A DNA stretch of 64,000 nt. Source: Ziziphus jujuba. Its lineage: Eukaryota > Streptophyta > Magnoliopsida > Rosales > Rhamnaceae. Below are positions 1 through 13,023 of the stretch, one piece after another. The position numbers and the translations under genes were made by a program. Positions within the stretch are counted from its first letter, which is position 1; each line of letters opens with the position of its first letter. A model generated the notes under the pieces. It was not told where the DNA came from and did no database searches. It was given only the letters and a program-made list of their open reading frames with translations. The stretch lies in contig NC_083383.1 in NCBI RefSeq assembly GCF_031755915.1, positions 25,398,501 to 25,462,500 on the forward strand, given 5' to 3'.

Positions 1-1335
1 TTTGCTTCTTAAAGCTTGTTCATTATCTAGTAAATTCAACCTATAGCTTTTATCTTTCAAGGAAACTTTAAACACCTCATTTCCATAAGCATTTAATATC
101 AAACAACCATCATAACCAAAGTTCAAAACATATCCCTTTTCAACCAATTGTGCAACATTTAATAAGTTTTCACACAATGAAAGCACATATAGAATATTTT
201 GGATAAGTTTGGTACCTTTATTGGTGTGCAATGAGATGTCTCCTTTTTCTTCTACATCCATGAAGATTCCATTCCCAATCTTTACCCTTGTCTTGTAGGA
301 TTGGCCAAGCTCCACAAAGTTCAATTCTTCAAAAGTTATATGGTGTGAGCAACCATTATCTACCAACCAACCAAGACCACTACTTATAGCTTTAAGGCAT
401 GTAGCCACAAATAAAGTCTCGGCCTCCTCATTTACCACATTTACATGTTGCCTTCCTTGCTTACATACTTTACCAACATGTCCTCTTTGTCCACACTTAT
501 CACAAGTTGCATTTGGTCTCTAAAAGCACTTGTTTGGTGCAAGTCCATACTTCTTACAATGGGGGCATAGTGGATAACCTCCATGGTTTTGTCGTTGTCC
601 TCCTTGTTGTTGCCTTGCATTGTTGTTGTTGTTATTGTTGAAACCTCCATAACCAGTTCATCGTTTGCTCTTGTTCTTATTCTTTTTGTTTTTTTTTTTG
701 CTTTGACTAGACATAAAGCCCTTTCCAAATACTCCTCCTTTCTTATGGCTCTTCTTTGTTCGGTTGCTTGGAGGGTATTGATAAGCTCACTCAAGGTAAT
801 CTCACTAAGATTCTTTGATTCCTCAAGGAAAGAAATTTTAGCTTCAAACTTTTTAGGTAAGCTCACCAATACCTTCTCTACAACCTTTCGGTAGGTTAAT
901 GGCTCTCCAAAGACTCTAATTTGGTTTCATAACCTTTAGTAGTCTATCGGTGAAGTCCTTAACCAACTCATTTTCTTTCATTCTAATTGTTTCAAACTCT
1001 CTTCTTAAGTTTAAAACTTGCATTTGTCTAGTCTTAGTGTTCCCTTGAAATTCTTTTTGCAACTTTAACCAAACTTCTCTAACACTTGTACAAGACATGA
1101 TTATAGTGAAATTGGAGTCACTCACTGAAGAATGAAGGGCTTTCAAGGCCTTGAATACTTTGGCTATCTCGATCTTATAGGCAAGTCTTTATGCTTGTGT
1201 GGCATTTGCTCTCAACTCCTCAATTTCATAACCGTCTTCTATCACATGCTCCAAATGGAGTAGTTTTGGCCCTCAAATTGTGGTGGAGTGGGTGATGCAA
1301 AACTTTGAGTAGTTGGTACAAAACTTTGAGAAGCC
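1..1335 (-). pseudogene. Copia gag-protease remnant
   Basis: The minus strand encodes a Copia gag starting MASQSFVPTTQSF near 1335. A capsid-like (UBN2-type) stretch follows, with WLKLQKEFQG and LRREFETIRMKENE. Two zinc-knuckle-like motifs come next, the second being CDKCGQRGHVGKVC (CX2CX4HX4C). The start of the aspartic protease, near 340, reads WLVDNGCSHHIT. A stop lies just before the second knuckle and a frameshift occurs near 690. The protease active site reads D-N-G where the family has D-S-G or D-T-G. Gag would package element RNA and the protease would cleave the polyprotein, but this copy cannot make an intact polyprotein. Confidence 0.85.
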
Positions 1336-1512
1336 ATGACACAAACCCGGATTTTGAAGAAAATAACTCTTGGGTTTGGATATTTGGTAAATTCGCTAGC
1401 TAAATTTTTATACCACTTCAAACCAAAAGTGAAAAGAATGAAATTAGGGGTTCTCTCACAAGAAAATAGGCTAGAGAGAAAGCTCACAAGGTCCCTCAAT
1501 GGTTCAAACAAA

Positions 1513-1524
1513 GCTTTGATACCA
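1513..1524 (-). other. Primer binding site, initiator tRNA-Met type
   Basis: The minus strand reads TGGTATCAAAGC directly after the LTR end. It differs by one base from the usual plant initiator-Met primer site TGGTATCAGAGC. Its position next to the LTR fixes the element's orientation as minus. Confidence 0.85.
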
Positions 1525-2350
1525 TGTTGGAGTTTGGTGTAGTTTTTGGGTTCACTTGACCAAGAGTGTTGTACACAAGGATTTAGTCTTATGCACAACC
1601 TTTAATCCGGTTTTTGATTTGGTATTTAGGTGATTTTTATGATTTTTTTTTTTTTTTTTTGGTATGATGATATTGAGGTTTGTTAGAGTTTTTGTTTGGA
1701 AGGAAGAAGAAGAAGATGAAGAAGAAAAAAAGATGCTAAGATTAGGCCACACAAACTAGACAGCACAATTCATCATGTTTTATTGTTGTATTATATTGAT
1801 ACAAAACTTATCTTATATATGTGAAATGTGTGTGAGACCAAATAGAAGTCTTTAAAATTCAAAAAATACAAATTTTCCACCCAATAATCTGACACAAAAC
1901 ATTCAAATACAAGCTCACATGTGAGTGCACAAATATGGCAAAGGTTGGTGAGATTTTGAACTTCAAAAGATTGTCTCTACCAAATCGGGTAATGCTATTT
2001 TAACCTAATGGAAGGTTGAGATATCTTCATCCAAATTGCTTGAATTTTGACATGTGGCATGTGGAAATATTAAGTATGAAATCTGGAGAAGACCAGGTCC
2101 AAAAAAATTGGGTAAGATCTCCAACTCAACTCAAACTTGTGGACCATAACTACTGGAAATCTCAGCAGTTATGCAAACTTGAAACCTGCATATCTTAGGC
2201 TTCCCAAGTCCTTTTTTAGTCTTTTTTTTTCTTTTTTTTTTTTTTACATGTGTATTACAACATATCCAAAAACCATAACCTGGTTTTAAAAATCCAGAAT
2301 ATGCCAGCCCCAAAAATAGACCTATGTTGCTGGAAACACAATTTCCAACA
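1525..2350 (-). repeat. Copia 5' LTR (826 bp)
   Basis: On the + strand the LTR begins TGTTGGAGTT and ends TTCCAACA, giving short inverted TG...CA ends of the TGTTGGA type common in plant Copia LTRs. The left edge abuts the primer binding site exactly. A (T)n run near 2218-2243 and AT-rich sequence lie inside it. The short open frames in this stretch are incidental. Confidence 0.85.
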
Positions 2351-3069
2351 CATAACCATTTTACAAAACAAAATCAATACCCAACAAAAAGACAATTCTT
2401 AAGCTAAATACAACAAAACGTAGGCATTAAAAAGGTACTAAAGGAACACAAAACATAAATATAAATATTGCTTTAAAATATTTAACAAAATATTTTTTAT
2501 AAAGAAAGAAAGAGTGCAAACTTTGGTGAACTTTGGCTTGCATAAGGTGGCAAGATTACCACCTAGGGGAGCATGTAGTAGAGTTTTGTCTATAAGGTTG
2601 TATATAGAGTTGAATTGGAGAACAACTTATGATTGGCTTGATTTAGAACTTGGCACCCATAAAAGATGAGTCAATCTTGAATAGTAAATAAAGCTCATAT
2701 AATATATGAGTCAATCTTATATAACTCGTGATCGTTCATATTTATATTTTGTGAATATATATATATATATATTATCATTAATTTAAACAAATATAAAGCT
2801 TATAATGTAAAAATATTAGATTTTTTTAATATTTTATTTAAAAAAATAAAAGGGGCTAATATCATATACACCCCATAAATTTTGTAAATATTTGAACTAG
2901 GTTCCTGACATTTTAAAAATGTTCAAATAACTCCCTTCCATTAGTTTCCAACATTATTTTTAACAATTAAATGTAAATTAATGATCGGAGGTTAAAAGTC
3001 ACATAAATTTAATTTTCTTTATTATTATTTTTCACGACTTTTCTTTCCTTCCCTTTTTCTTCTTTTGCC

Positions 3070-3129
<60 letters not shown>

Positions 3130-3538
3130 CTGTTGTTCCATTTTTCTAACAACAATAAACACTATAGAAACCAAAGGAACACGAAAAATAAATGTTTAAA
3201 TCGAACTGGAGGATTGACAAGTGACAAGATTAGAGGCTTTGTGTCAACATGCGGCTAAAAAGGTTTTCAAGAATTTTTTTAATATTTCAAAATTACCCTT
3301 ATTATCATTATTGTATGAAAACAAAACAAAAAGTAAAATATAATGGGATGTGATTATAATTTTCTAATTTTTATCAAAGAATATATTCTTCTTAAAGTTA
3401 TATTTAAAGACTAATACAATATGCGTCAATTTATATCTGGCAAGAATATTGTATGAATCCATTATTGAAGGAAAAAGAAAAATAGTTTAACGTGAAAGGT
3501 ATAAAGGCATAAAAACTTCATAAATGCTATTTTACATG

Positions 3539-3572
<34 letters not shown>

Positions 3573-4299
3573 AGTGAGTATATTATGTAATAAAAATGGA
3601 ATTAAAAAAAAAAATCTATACGGGATGTATATTAATTAATATTATCAATATTGGGAATCACTTGAAATGGTTTCTGCATTATTAATCTTTACAATTTTTT
3701 TTTAAAAGAATAAAAGTTGTTATTAAATATAATTTTGTTTTCGATTTTCAAAAGATATTAAGGTATAAACACTGATTTACTTTCAAATTTTGCCCAAAAT
3801 TTTGATTTTTCCCCTAAAATTTTAATGATAGTAATTTTAGTTTTTAATCATGATAAAATGTTAAATTGGTTTCTCTATCAAAATATAATAATTAGACTTT
3901 AACGAAAATGATCACTTAACTAGCATTCAAATATATTATTTTATATAGGTAAAATATAAGAGTATCTTCAATGGAAGTATTGATTGTGAAAATAAATATA
4001 CCATATAAAGATGGACAGTGTTTTATAGAAATTTCTCATCAATTGTAATATCTAGAATCAATGTCAAACTAATATGGCCTAAACATTGCCTATAAGAATG
4101 TTTATTTCTACAAGGCCTGTTAAATATAATAAAGTTTTTTAAAAAGTGAAATTCTTTAAAAAAATATATATATTTTTTTAAATTAATAAAATATATAATT
4201 AATTAGGAAATTTCTAATGTATACTAAGTCTTTTAATAATGTATCCATATATAGGATTTTGAAAGTGACACGTGGTAAAAATAATGAGTTCGTTAAAGT
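2351..4299. other. AT-rich intergenic DNA with microsatellites
   Basis: No gene is visible here. The stretch holds a (TA)n tract at 3073-3126, a compound (CA)n(TA)n tract at about 3537-3572 and a shorter (TA)n at 2757-2771. Open frames are short and of low complexity. Confidence 0.7.
3073..3126. repeat. (TA)n microsatellite, about 27 units
   Basis: Uninterrupted AT dinucleotide run. Comparable but shorter runs occur at 13805-13833, 13915-13936, 13969-13995, 15239-15258, 17167-17193, 25022-25043 and 27139-27165. Confidence 0.95.
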
Positions 4300-6599
4300 G
4301 CTAATCGGTTGATGGTAGTAAAGGCTGTTATAAAAATGTGACCACAAACTCTAGCAAGTGGTTGAAAATGTGATTACAAAGTAGTGAAAATTCTGAAAAT
4401 GTGATTACAAAATAGTGCAAAATTCACTAAGGAAAATTAGTACATACAATCATCATTTATAGATATGATGCTACCAAAAACTATAATAGTAATCACAAAA
4501 TTATATTTAAGCAAAATATGAAAAGATTTTATTATCATTAAGACATAGTAATTACAATATAATGGAAAACAATATTGGTTGGAAATTCAATATGTACAAT
4601 CATCATTTATAAATGTGATAATAGAAAATATAATAGTTTTCACAAATTATATATAAACAATTATATAGTTTTTACAACCATTAAGGCATAGTAACTCCAC
4701 TATAGTGGCAATTAACATATACACATGTATTGTATATATATGATACTAAAATATATAAATAGTGATCACAAAACCTTATACTAACCACAATATATTCTAA
4801 ACCACATAGCGATAGTGAAATAAATATATGCTTTGTATTTTATGTGTACCCAAATAAAAAATTCATACAAAATAAAAACTTAATTTTTTTAATATGTTAC
4901 TTACATTTCTAAAAGTCAATTACATAATATATGTGTCACTATCACAAATAATATATATTATTTGATATCATTTGAGTAGTATGTAAAATAAAATTTTGAA
5001 AACTTTAAAAATCGAAAGGGATTCATAAGAACATATAATATACTTATGTAGAAGACAATATTAAAATTTACTAATATAGATTAAAAAAATGTAAAGAATG
5101 AAAAATAAATAAAGAGTTATAAGTTAGGAAATTACAGTGGACTACAATAACATACATAGCTAAATACCATTTGAGAATTAAAATCAGTATAATGTATTTA
5201 TATCACTTGAACTAGTGTTTTGAAAAAATCATAAAATATCCTATAATTTCATATGGTGATAATAATAATATTTGTAATACATACATTACAATTTCGTTAC
5301 AATAACATTCCATCTTATTAAGCATGATAAATTTGAGAAAGAAAATAATAATTGAAAGAACTTTTGGGTTAGAAGTATTTTATATAAAAACAATCTTAAA
5401 TGATAATAAAAGATAATTTTAAATGATTAAATTTAACAATATATAATAAAAAAGTAAAATGATACACATGTAACAGCATTAATTATAATATAATATAAAT
5501 TAGTCATAAGTTAGTAAATATTGTTAGTATGTTATATTACTTATAGTGCGGTAGTTTTAGATTTTGGAAAAATATAAAGAAGTATCATACAATCTTTTAT
5601 ATGGTGAGCTCGGCAATTTCAATAATACATACATTCCAAATAACGCTTGTTCAGTAAAAAAGTACTTATAATTAAGAAAATTGACGATCATATGTTTATA
5701 TTGCTGATAACAAAATATTTATATGACATTCACACTAAATATATGATTTGTTTGACAAAATTTTAAAAAAAATTAATAAATTGGAAAACTTTGAATCTCA
5801 AAGGAAAATTTCACAAATATTATACATGATACTTATGTAGAAGATGATGATTGAAATAAAAGAAAAACACACAATCATGAAAAACTATATTGATACACAA
5901 AATTACAAAGTAAATATAATATGATAAAAATATAATCATAAGTTAGGAAAAACTACTCGATTACAACAACATTCATAAGTATAGTGTATCAATTTATTTA
6001 ATATACTGGTAGGATTAAAATTACTATGTTACATATTTTTTGACACTTGCATGAAACATCATTTATAAATGATTAAACTATAATGATACACAATAAAAAA
6101 AAAACTAATATAAAAAAAAAATACAACCCTAATATAATATAAGTTAAACTAATTTTAAATTAGGATGTAATGTTAAATTAAAAAAGAATACATTGTTTAT
6201 AGCATAAAGTTATTTTTGTAGAAAAATATAGAGATGTGTTATGTGTAATCTAAATGACGATGATATATGGTTATCTCGGTAAACTTTATAATATATACAT
6301 TCTAAATGACAATGATCACTAAATATGAATTTACAACCAAGATAATTGACGATCATATTTTATACTGTTAATAATAGAGTGTCTAATATAACAATCATGC
6401 TAAATACATGTAAAGATCACATTCTAAATATGATTCAACAATATCGATAAAAATGTGAATGTACATTCTAAATATCATATTTAGTATGCACATTCGAAAC
6501 ACGATTCAACAATAACATTTGTAATATTGCATTTAACAATGTCAATTAAATACTCTATTTGTAATGATCATAGTCTCTTTCTAACAATCACATAATAAA
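4300..6599. repeat. Diverged tandem-duplicated AT-rich block
   Basis: No gene is visible. The sequence is built from old, diverged repeats. A module with ATCATCATTTATA recurs near 4450 and 4595. A module with ACTTATGTAGAAGA recurs near 5045 and 5830. A module with TTGACGATCATAT recurs near 5680 and 6345, about 660 bases apart. Short motifs such as ATGTGATTACAAA also recur near 4370 and 4400. This could be the inside of an unrecognised DNA transposon or simply amplified intergenic DNA. Confidence 0.6.
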
Positions 6600-8690
6600 T
6601 TAAATATATTTGTCAATTGTTGTGCATGCGTGACCGTTCTAATACATATATGACTATTCTTACACCTATATGACTATATTACCTTTATAAAACTGTTACT
6701 AACTCTATATGACAATTATTATAATTATATGACTGTTTTAATGCATATATGACCATTATTGGACATATGTGAACATATTTTTTCTTTGTGATATTAATTA
6801 TGCTTAAGGGGTCATTATTACATATATGTGCCAAATTATTATATATTTGTGACCATTTATTATGCATACATGATCAATATTACATATCTATGACTATTGT
6901 TACGCATATATGATCGTTGTTATACACTTGTTTCCTTTTATATATATATATATATATATATATGTGAGCATTTGTTATGTATATGTGACAATTATAACAC
7001 CTTTGTGCTTACTGTCATGCATATGCGACCACATATGTTGCGATATTACTTATATGTAACCATTGTTGTGCACAGGTGGCCAATATTACACATATATGCC
7101 TATTTGTTACATATATATAATTATGTTATACAAATGTAATCATTTGTTACATATATGTGATATTCATTTCGCATCTAGGACCGTTGTTATGTATATGTGA
7201 CAATTATTGCAAATATATTGGCATATTATCTTTATATGACCATTGTTATGCGTATGTGGTCTTTGTTATGTGATCATGTTATAGAAGAATGATCATTATT
7301 ATGTATATATGACTATTGTTATGCATTTGTAACCATGTTATATATATGTGACCATTTATTAAGCATATATGATCATTACTCATCTTTGACTGTTGTTATA
7401 AATATATGACTATTGTTATACATATATGGTCATATGTTACACTAAATGTGGTTATATATATGTGATCATTTATTAAGCATATATGACTGTTACTCATATT
7501 TGACTGTTGTTATAAATATATGACCATTGTTACACATATGTGGTCATATGTTACACCAAATTTGGTTATAATTATATGACCATTGCTCGTGATTGCTGTC
7601 ACATATATGTGCCCATTTGTTGCACATATATAATCATTTTACACAAATATGACTATTTGTTGTATATTTGTGTAATTTGTTACATATATGTGATCATTAT
7701 CACATGTACGTGGTCATCTCTATGTGATTGTTGCTATGCATATGTGGTCGTCGCTATATATATATATATGTCAATTTGTTACATACATGTGACCATTCAT
7801 TACAAATACGTGACTGTTGTTATGCATTTGTGATCATTGTTATGCATATGTAACTATTGTTATACAAATGCAACCATATTACTTTTATGTGAGCCTTGTT
7901 GCAAACACGAGGCCATTGTTACACATAATTGTCAATTTGTTACACATATATATCTGTAACCATTGTTACATATATATGGTCATGCTACTTGTATATGACC
8001 ATTGTCACACATATTAACCATGTTACATATGTGTGACCATTCATTACTCATATATGACCATTATCATGTTTATGTAACCATTATTATACATATATAGCCA
8101 TGTCACCTTTATATGATCGCTGTTACATACATGTGGCTGTTATATACATATATATCATTTGTTATACATATATGATCATTTGTCACATATATTTGATTGC
8201 TATTACGCCTCTATGACTGTTGTTACACATTTATACCCATGTTATATAAATGTGACCATCTATTACACATATGTGACCATTGTTACACATCAATGATCAT
8301 CGTTATGTGACAATTGTTATATATATATTGTCATGTTACCTCTATGTTACCATGTCATATGTATATGGTTTTCATTACATATATGTGACAATTGTTATGT
8401 ATATATTGGCATGTTACCTCTATGTTACCATGTCATATCTATATGGTTTTCATTACACATATATAACCATTTGTTACACAAATTTGACCATTCCTTGTGC
8501 ATATATGGCCATTGTTAAGCATTTGTGGTTGTTGTTACATATATTTGATTGGTTGTTATACATATGTGACCATTGTTATGCTTTTGGAGACTGTTGTTAC
8601 ACACATGTAACCATATTACTTCTCCATGACCGTCATTACACGTATATGGTCTTTATAAAATATATATAAATATATTATGTGTATGTGTTC
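6600..8690. repeat. Degenerate minisatellite array, unit about 20-21 bp
   Basis: About 2.1 kb is made of imperfect head-to-tail copies close to TGACCATTGTTACACATATA, including the small palindrome CACATATGTG. Because many units are 21 bp, stops tend to be excluded and several short open frames appear. These encode seven-residue periodic peptides rich in C, Y, I, V and T, and I read them as a by-product of the repeat rather than proteins. Two longer internal duplications are visible, with periods of 114 bp (7338-7565) and 78 bp (8307-8462). Confidence 0.85.
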
Positions 8691-9202
8691 ATGTTAATAG
8701 TTTTGTGTGTTATCAGTATTTAAGATTGTGATCACTCTTTCATTTATTTAATATATAATAAATTTAATTTAATGAGATATTACATTTTATGATCACATTT
8801 TTTCTTTTACTATTATGGAGAGTATGTTGATTACAAATTACAAATTACTTTTCAAATCACTTTTTACATTTAAATTAGTTTATATTTTCTATACTTTTCT
8901 ATGTTAATCATATATTATTGTGGTGATCGTTATAATAATTTTAAAATTTTCAAATATTAATCAATTCAACTGATAGCAAGTAAATTACTTTCAGCTGGTC
9001 CAAAACTTTTTATTCAACTTTTGATGCTTTGAATGATTGAGATGACTGCATATGGATACAGCTTGTGAATGATAGTAGCTCCCCATTAATTAATAGTCAT
9101 AAATTACTTTTATACACATTAGTATTAAAGATCAATTTTGTAATTGATTGTATATTTATATCATCTAAATTTAAACAATATCAATTTATATATTTGATAA
9201 AG
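8691..9202. other. AT-rich spacer, nothing recognised
   Basis: The stretch lies between the minisatellite array and the Tekay-like LTR. I see no gene, RNA gene or clear repeat. Confidence 0.6.
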
Positions 9203-12120
9203 TGATAGGATCGCTCTTGGATTCCTTGTAGACACCAAAAATGGTTGCTCCTAGGGAAGGCCTATCGAATTTCCTATCAAAAATCCAGTAAAACCTTTGC
9301 ATAATTGAATGTAATCCAGCAGTACAAATAAAATAACATAAATATTTTTTTATGGAATTGTTACAAAATCATCAACCAAAAATAGTATAGAAGTCACACA
9401 TATTAGGTTAATTCTCCAGAGTAATTTAGAATACAATGAACCAATGCAAAATATAAAAAATACTCAATATAATAAATACATAAAAATTCAATGAAAGAAA
9501 GAATATTCACTATTATTAGAGTTACATGAAAAGAAATAATACATCTGTAGCAAAACACCATACAAACAGCGAAAATGTCTAGATGTGATAGACGTAGCTA
9601 GTCATCTAAAGCTTAAGAGAATAGTTTAAAAATAAAACTATAAGATGAGCTCAATGAGTAAGATAAAATAATAATACGAAAACAATCGTTTATCTTAAAG
9701 TAATTCTCTCAAAACCTCACTTTCTTTCTTTTCAAAGTTTTCCTGTTTTGGAAAGCATCTTTCACATAACCCATGAATTTTTCTCAAAAATAGCAAATTT
9801 AATATTTTATATAAAATCATAACCTCTTGTACTTAAATAAATAAATGAATAAATAAATTATATTTTTCAAAAATAATCATAAGCAAAAAGTAATAGTTTC
9901 ATAATCTTAATACGCATAATACCATAACCTGTGTGCCATATCCAATGTCAAATCTATCATACGATCCTTAGCATCCGAATGCATTGCAAAGCCAATAGAA
10001 GAAGGGAAAATTGTCATACAACCCTAAATATTTCCAAGGCACCACAGAGGTGGTACCTCTTAACCAATCTTTACATCAAGTGACAATAGCAAGGGGTTGA
10101 GTCATATATATATAATCATAACTATTTCTACAACTGAATCCATTTTGTAATCTGGATATTACTTAGCATACAATATCACCATATCTCACATATATCCAAC
10201 AACAAAATATCATTTATTTTCTTATATCCGTACCCAAAAACTCAATGTAACTATTTAACATAAATATGCAAATCATATATAAATAAACTAAATAAAATAA
10301 TCAAATTATAAATATTTCTTTGATGTCAAAATATTACCACGCCAAGTTATATAACAACAATTAATTTAGCTACTAAAACTTTTCAAATACTAAGAACTAC
10401 AATTTCACTATAAGCATATTAAAATTTGAAAAAAATTAAAAACTTATCAAAAATCTCATGAAATGATAATTTTTATATATACTCACATGTATAAACATAT
10501 ATAATTATGTAACCAAAGCTTATATAAAACTTCGAAAACCATGACCCATCAATTTAACATGCCCTAATTATATTTAGAAAATAAATACAGAAAGATACAG
10601 TTCATTCCTAATCTGCTATTGAATCACCTCCTATCCCCATTCTAATGCCTAAAATACAATAATAATACTTTTTAAACTTTCAAAAATTAAACAAAAGACA
10701 TTAGTGTGTGCCAAATATCTTGAAATAATTTTTACAATACACTAATTACCAACTTTGATAATCAAAAAATCTAATTATACTGCAAACCCTTAATACTTGG
10801 TACTCAAAATTGAGATTTTTCATCCAAAGGATAATTTGATGAAATTGAACCTTCTCATGGGTTCTATTAACATCTAATTATACTAATCCAACTATAATTT
10901 TATCCAGTTTGTCCAATTATGTCCAAACATAGTCCATTTTTTTCGATATTAAACTAGATAATCCAAAAATGGAATAATTAGCAAACGATCTCCTAAATTT
11001 AAAAACTTTATATCAATAGAACTCCCAAGAGATAAATAACATAGTGATGAACTCACCTAGGTCAATTGTTGGTGGTGGTGGCCGGAATGGAAAAATATAA
11101 CCAAATTTCAAATCAACATAACTCTTAAACGACTTGGAATTAGGCAAAATGGAGGGCATATTAAATGGAGGCATATTCAAACTCAGATGTGAGATCCCAT
11201 ATCAGTTGGAAAAGGGAACGAAGCATGCCTTATAAGAGGGTGTGGATACCTTTCCCTTGAGACACGTTTTGACAAAACCATGCGGGCAGACCCAAAACGG
11301 ACAATATCTCATGCGAGTGGACTGGGCTGTTACACAGAAGTCAAAATTAAGTGGTCTAAGGTGGTCACATAGCTTAGAAGTGGTGGGAATCCAATGATCA
11401 GAGCATCGCCGACTACCAGATTTCTAGCGTTGATCTCTATGCATCTAGTGACTTACCAACCTGAAAATTTGTGTGTTAGTTAATTTTTCCATAGGTAATT
11501 GATTGGTAAGGGTGGTGAGAATCAAATTGGTCAAAAAATTGGCCATTTTAGTGGGAATCTAATAGAGAGAAAGCGGTGAGCCACCGTCGAGAAAAAGTTG
11601 TCAATCTTGGTGCATTGCCAACCTTTTTGACCTAAAATTTTGGTGGCTGGTCAATTTTTATGTGTGCAAGTTGCTGTAGGGCATGTGTACAATATTTTGG
11701 GTCGGAGTTTGGTCAATTTCAATGTTTTCTGAAAGGTGGATGGCAGTTATCAGTGATGGAATCGAGGGAGGAAAGGGTCTGCAAGTTTAGGAGTCTTTCA
11801 AGGTCAAAATGAGTATTTCAAATTTGTTTATTGAAGGAGAAGGTCCCCAATGTATATATAGGCCTTTGGATCACTAACAAATAAAATTTGGATTGGTTTG
11901 GGTACAAGTAAAATACTGACATTCAAAATTTTTCAAAACCATAACTTTTAAATCGTAACTCCAAATTAGGTATGCCGACTAGTCTACGAACTCATATCAA
12001 TGAGCTTTATACAATAGTGAAAAAGTGAAATCCAAAAGTCATCTAAAAAAAAAATAATCAAACATGTCCACTTAAATGTTCAATTTGGTCAAACTTGATT
12101 AACTTTGGTTAAACCATTCA
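9203..12120 (-). mobile_element. Degenerate Tekay/Del-like Gypsy LTR, probably solo
   Basis: The left edge (TGATAGGATCGCTC) matches in style the end of the Tekay-like LTR at 44007. Blocks at 10600-11060 and 11830-12115 are collinear with that LTR at 52850-53240 and 53760-53930, for example CATCCAAAGGATAATT against CACCCAAAGGCTAATA. No gag or pol adjoins it, so it is probably a solo LTR. The right edge is uncertain and I found no convincing target duplication. It contains the short insert at 11189-11334. Confidence 0.7.
11189..11334 (-). mobile_element. Short LTR-like (TRIM-like) insert, 146 bp
   Basis: The segment begins TGTGAGATCCCATATC and ends GGGCTGTTACA, so the minus strand reads TGTAACAGCCC...CTCACA. 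This resembles a short LTR-like repeat with a GTGGGATCTCACA end that I recall from many eudicots. The four bases CAGA occur on both sides, as expected for a short target duplication, although LTR elements usually leave five. No internal domain is present. Confidence 0.5.
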
Positions 12121-12499
12121 AAAATTTAAATTTTAAGTGTTTTCTTAGAATGGATCATTGCATAGAGAGCGGTCTATATATACCATGGAAGATGCCTTAA
12201 TATATTTGCATCAAATAATAATTTACAACCAAACTAATGGAATCAATAAAACGAAAAAAGAAATGATAGTTGTGATTAGTGGTAATTAAGCATCAATTGG
12301 ACTCATGCATCCAAGGTATATTTAAATACATCTAATTACCACATCGCAGCATAGATCCACTGGTGCTCATTACCAATGATGATAAATAGTATAATGCTAA
12401 AACAAAATTTTATGAGTAATGAAGCACCAATAATTAGTCTGCCAAAATATTTTCCAAGATAAAAATGTCAATGAGACATATTATTTATTTATTATGGAA
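12121..12499. other. AT-rich spacer, nothing recognised
   Basis: The stretch lies between the degenerate LTR and the RNase H relic. No gene or distinct repeat is visible. Confidence 0.55.
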
Positions 12500-13023
12500 A
12501 ACAATATAATAGATTAAGAAAAACACGTAAGCAGCATCAAGTTGGATTTTATCATTGAGCCAACAAGAGGCCCTACTTCCAACAAGATAAGAGGAACATT
12601 ACAAAGTAAACTATACTTAGCTAAGCCATGAGCCACCTGGTTATTTTACCTTGGTGTGAACATTACCTCCACCTTTTGAAAACTGTTTAATAGCATTTTG
12701 ACATGCTCCAAAATATCACCTTTTACAGCTAAACATTCTTCCCCATCTTTAACCATATGTATTTCTCTTGGTGAGTCGCTTTCAATTTCACTCTGTTTGA
12801 TAGTAAGCCCCAATCCAATAGATGATCCTTCAAGTAAATCATAGATCTCTATTGCCAGTGATGAAAGAGGCTGGTTTAGCCATATTACCTTCTGCGTGGA
12901 AGCCATCATTTTACCTTCTCCATTCTGAATGACAACCGCGACACCAGCTCCATAATCTGTTTCTCCATCTATATTATTAATTTCTATCAAAAACTGACAT
13001 ATTTTCATTTCATAGGTTGACAT
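12500..13023 (-). pseudogene. RNase H-like (RVT_3) domain relic, LINE-type
   Basis: A minus-strand frame of 125 residues (13023 to 12646) carries a plant RNase H-like domain. It reads GETDYGAGVAVVIQNGEGKMMAS near the start, then AIEIYDLLEGSSIGL, and GDILEHVKMLLNSFQKVEV towards the end. After an in-frame stop the same frame continues with VAHGLAKYS, the usual end of this domain. Such domains terminate ORF2 of plant LINEs and also occur as short pseudogenes. The amino-terminal reverse transcriptase is absent. I see no target duplication or poly-A tail, so a decayed host RNase H-like gene is an alternative. Confidence 0.65.

Larger units (their letters stand above)
1..2350 (-). mobile_element. 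Copia LTR retrotransposon, 5' part, truncated by window start
   Basis: This is the 5' end of a minus-strand Ty1/Copia element. Reading leftward, it has an LTR (1525-2350), a primer binding site touching the LTR (1513-1524), gag starting near 1335, CCHC knuckles near 480-560, and the start of the protease near 340. The rest of pol and the other LTR lie before base 1, so its target duplication cannot be tested. The coding part is broken by a frameshift near the poly-T run at 685-705 and by a stop inside the knuckle region, so it is a decayed copy. Confidence 0.88.

Noticed and set aside
4425..4440. CACTAAGGAAAATTAG as the left end of a CACTA transposon covering the 4.4-8.8 kb repeats
   Set aside because: I could not find a matching inverted end or a 3 bp duplication on the right side.
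7540..8669. Open frames of 60-129 codons in the minisatellite array
   Set aside because: They are periodic translations of the 21 bp unit in several overlapping frames, with no domain and no codon pattern of a gene.
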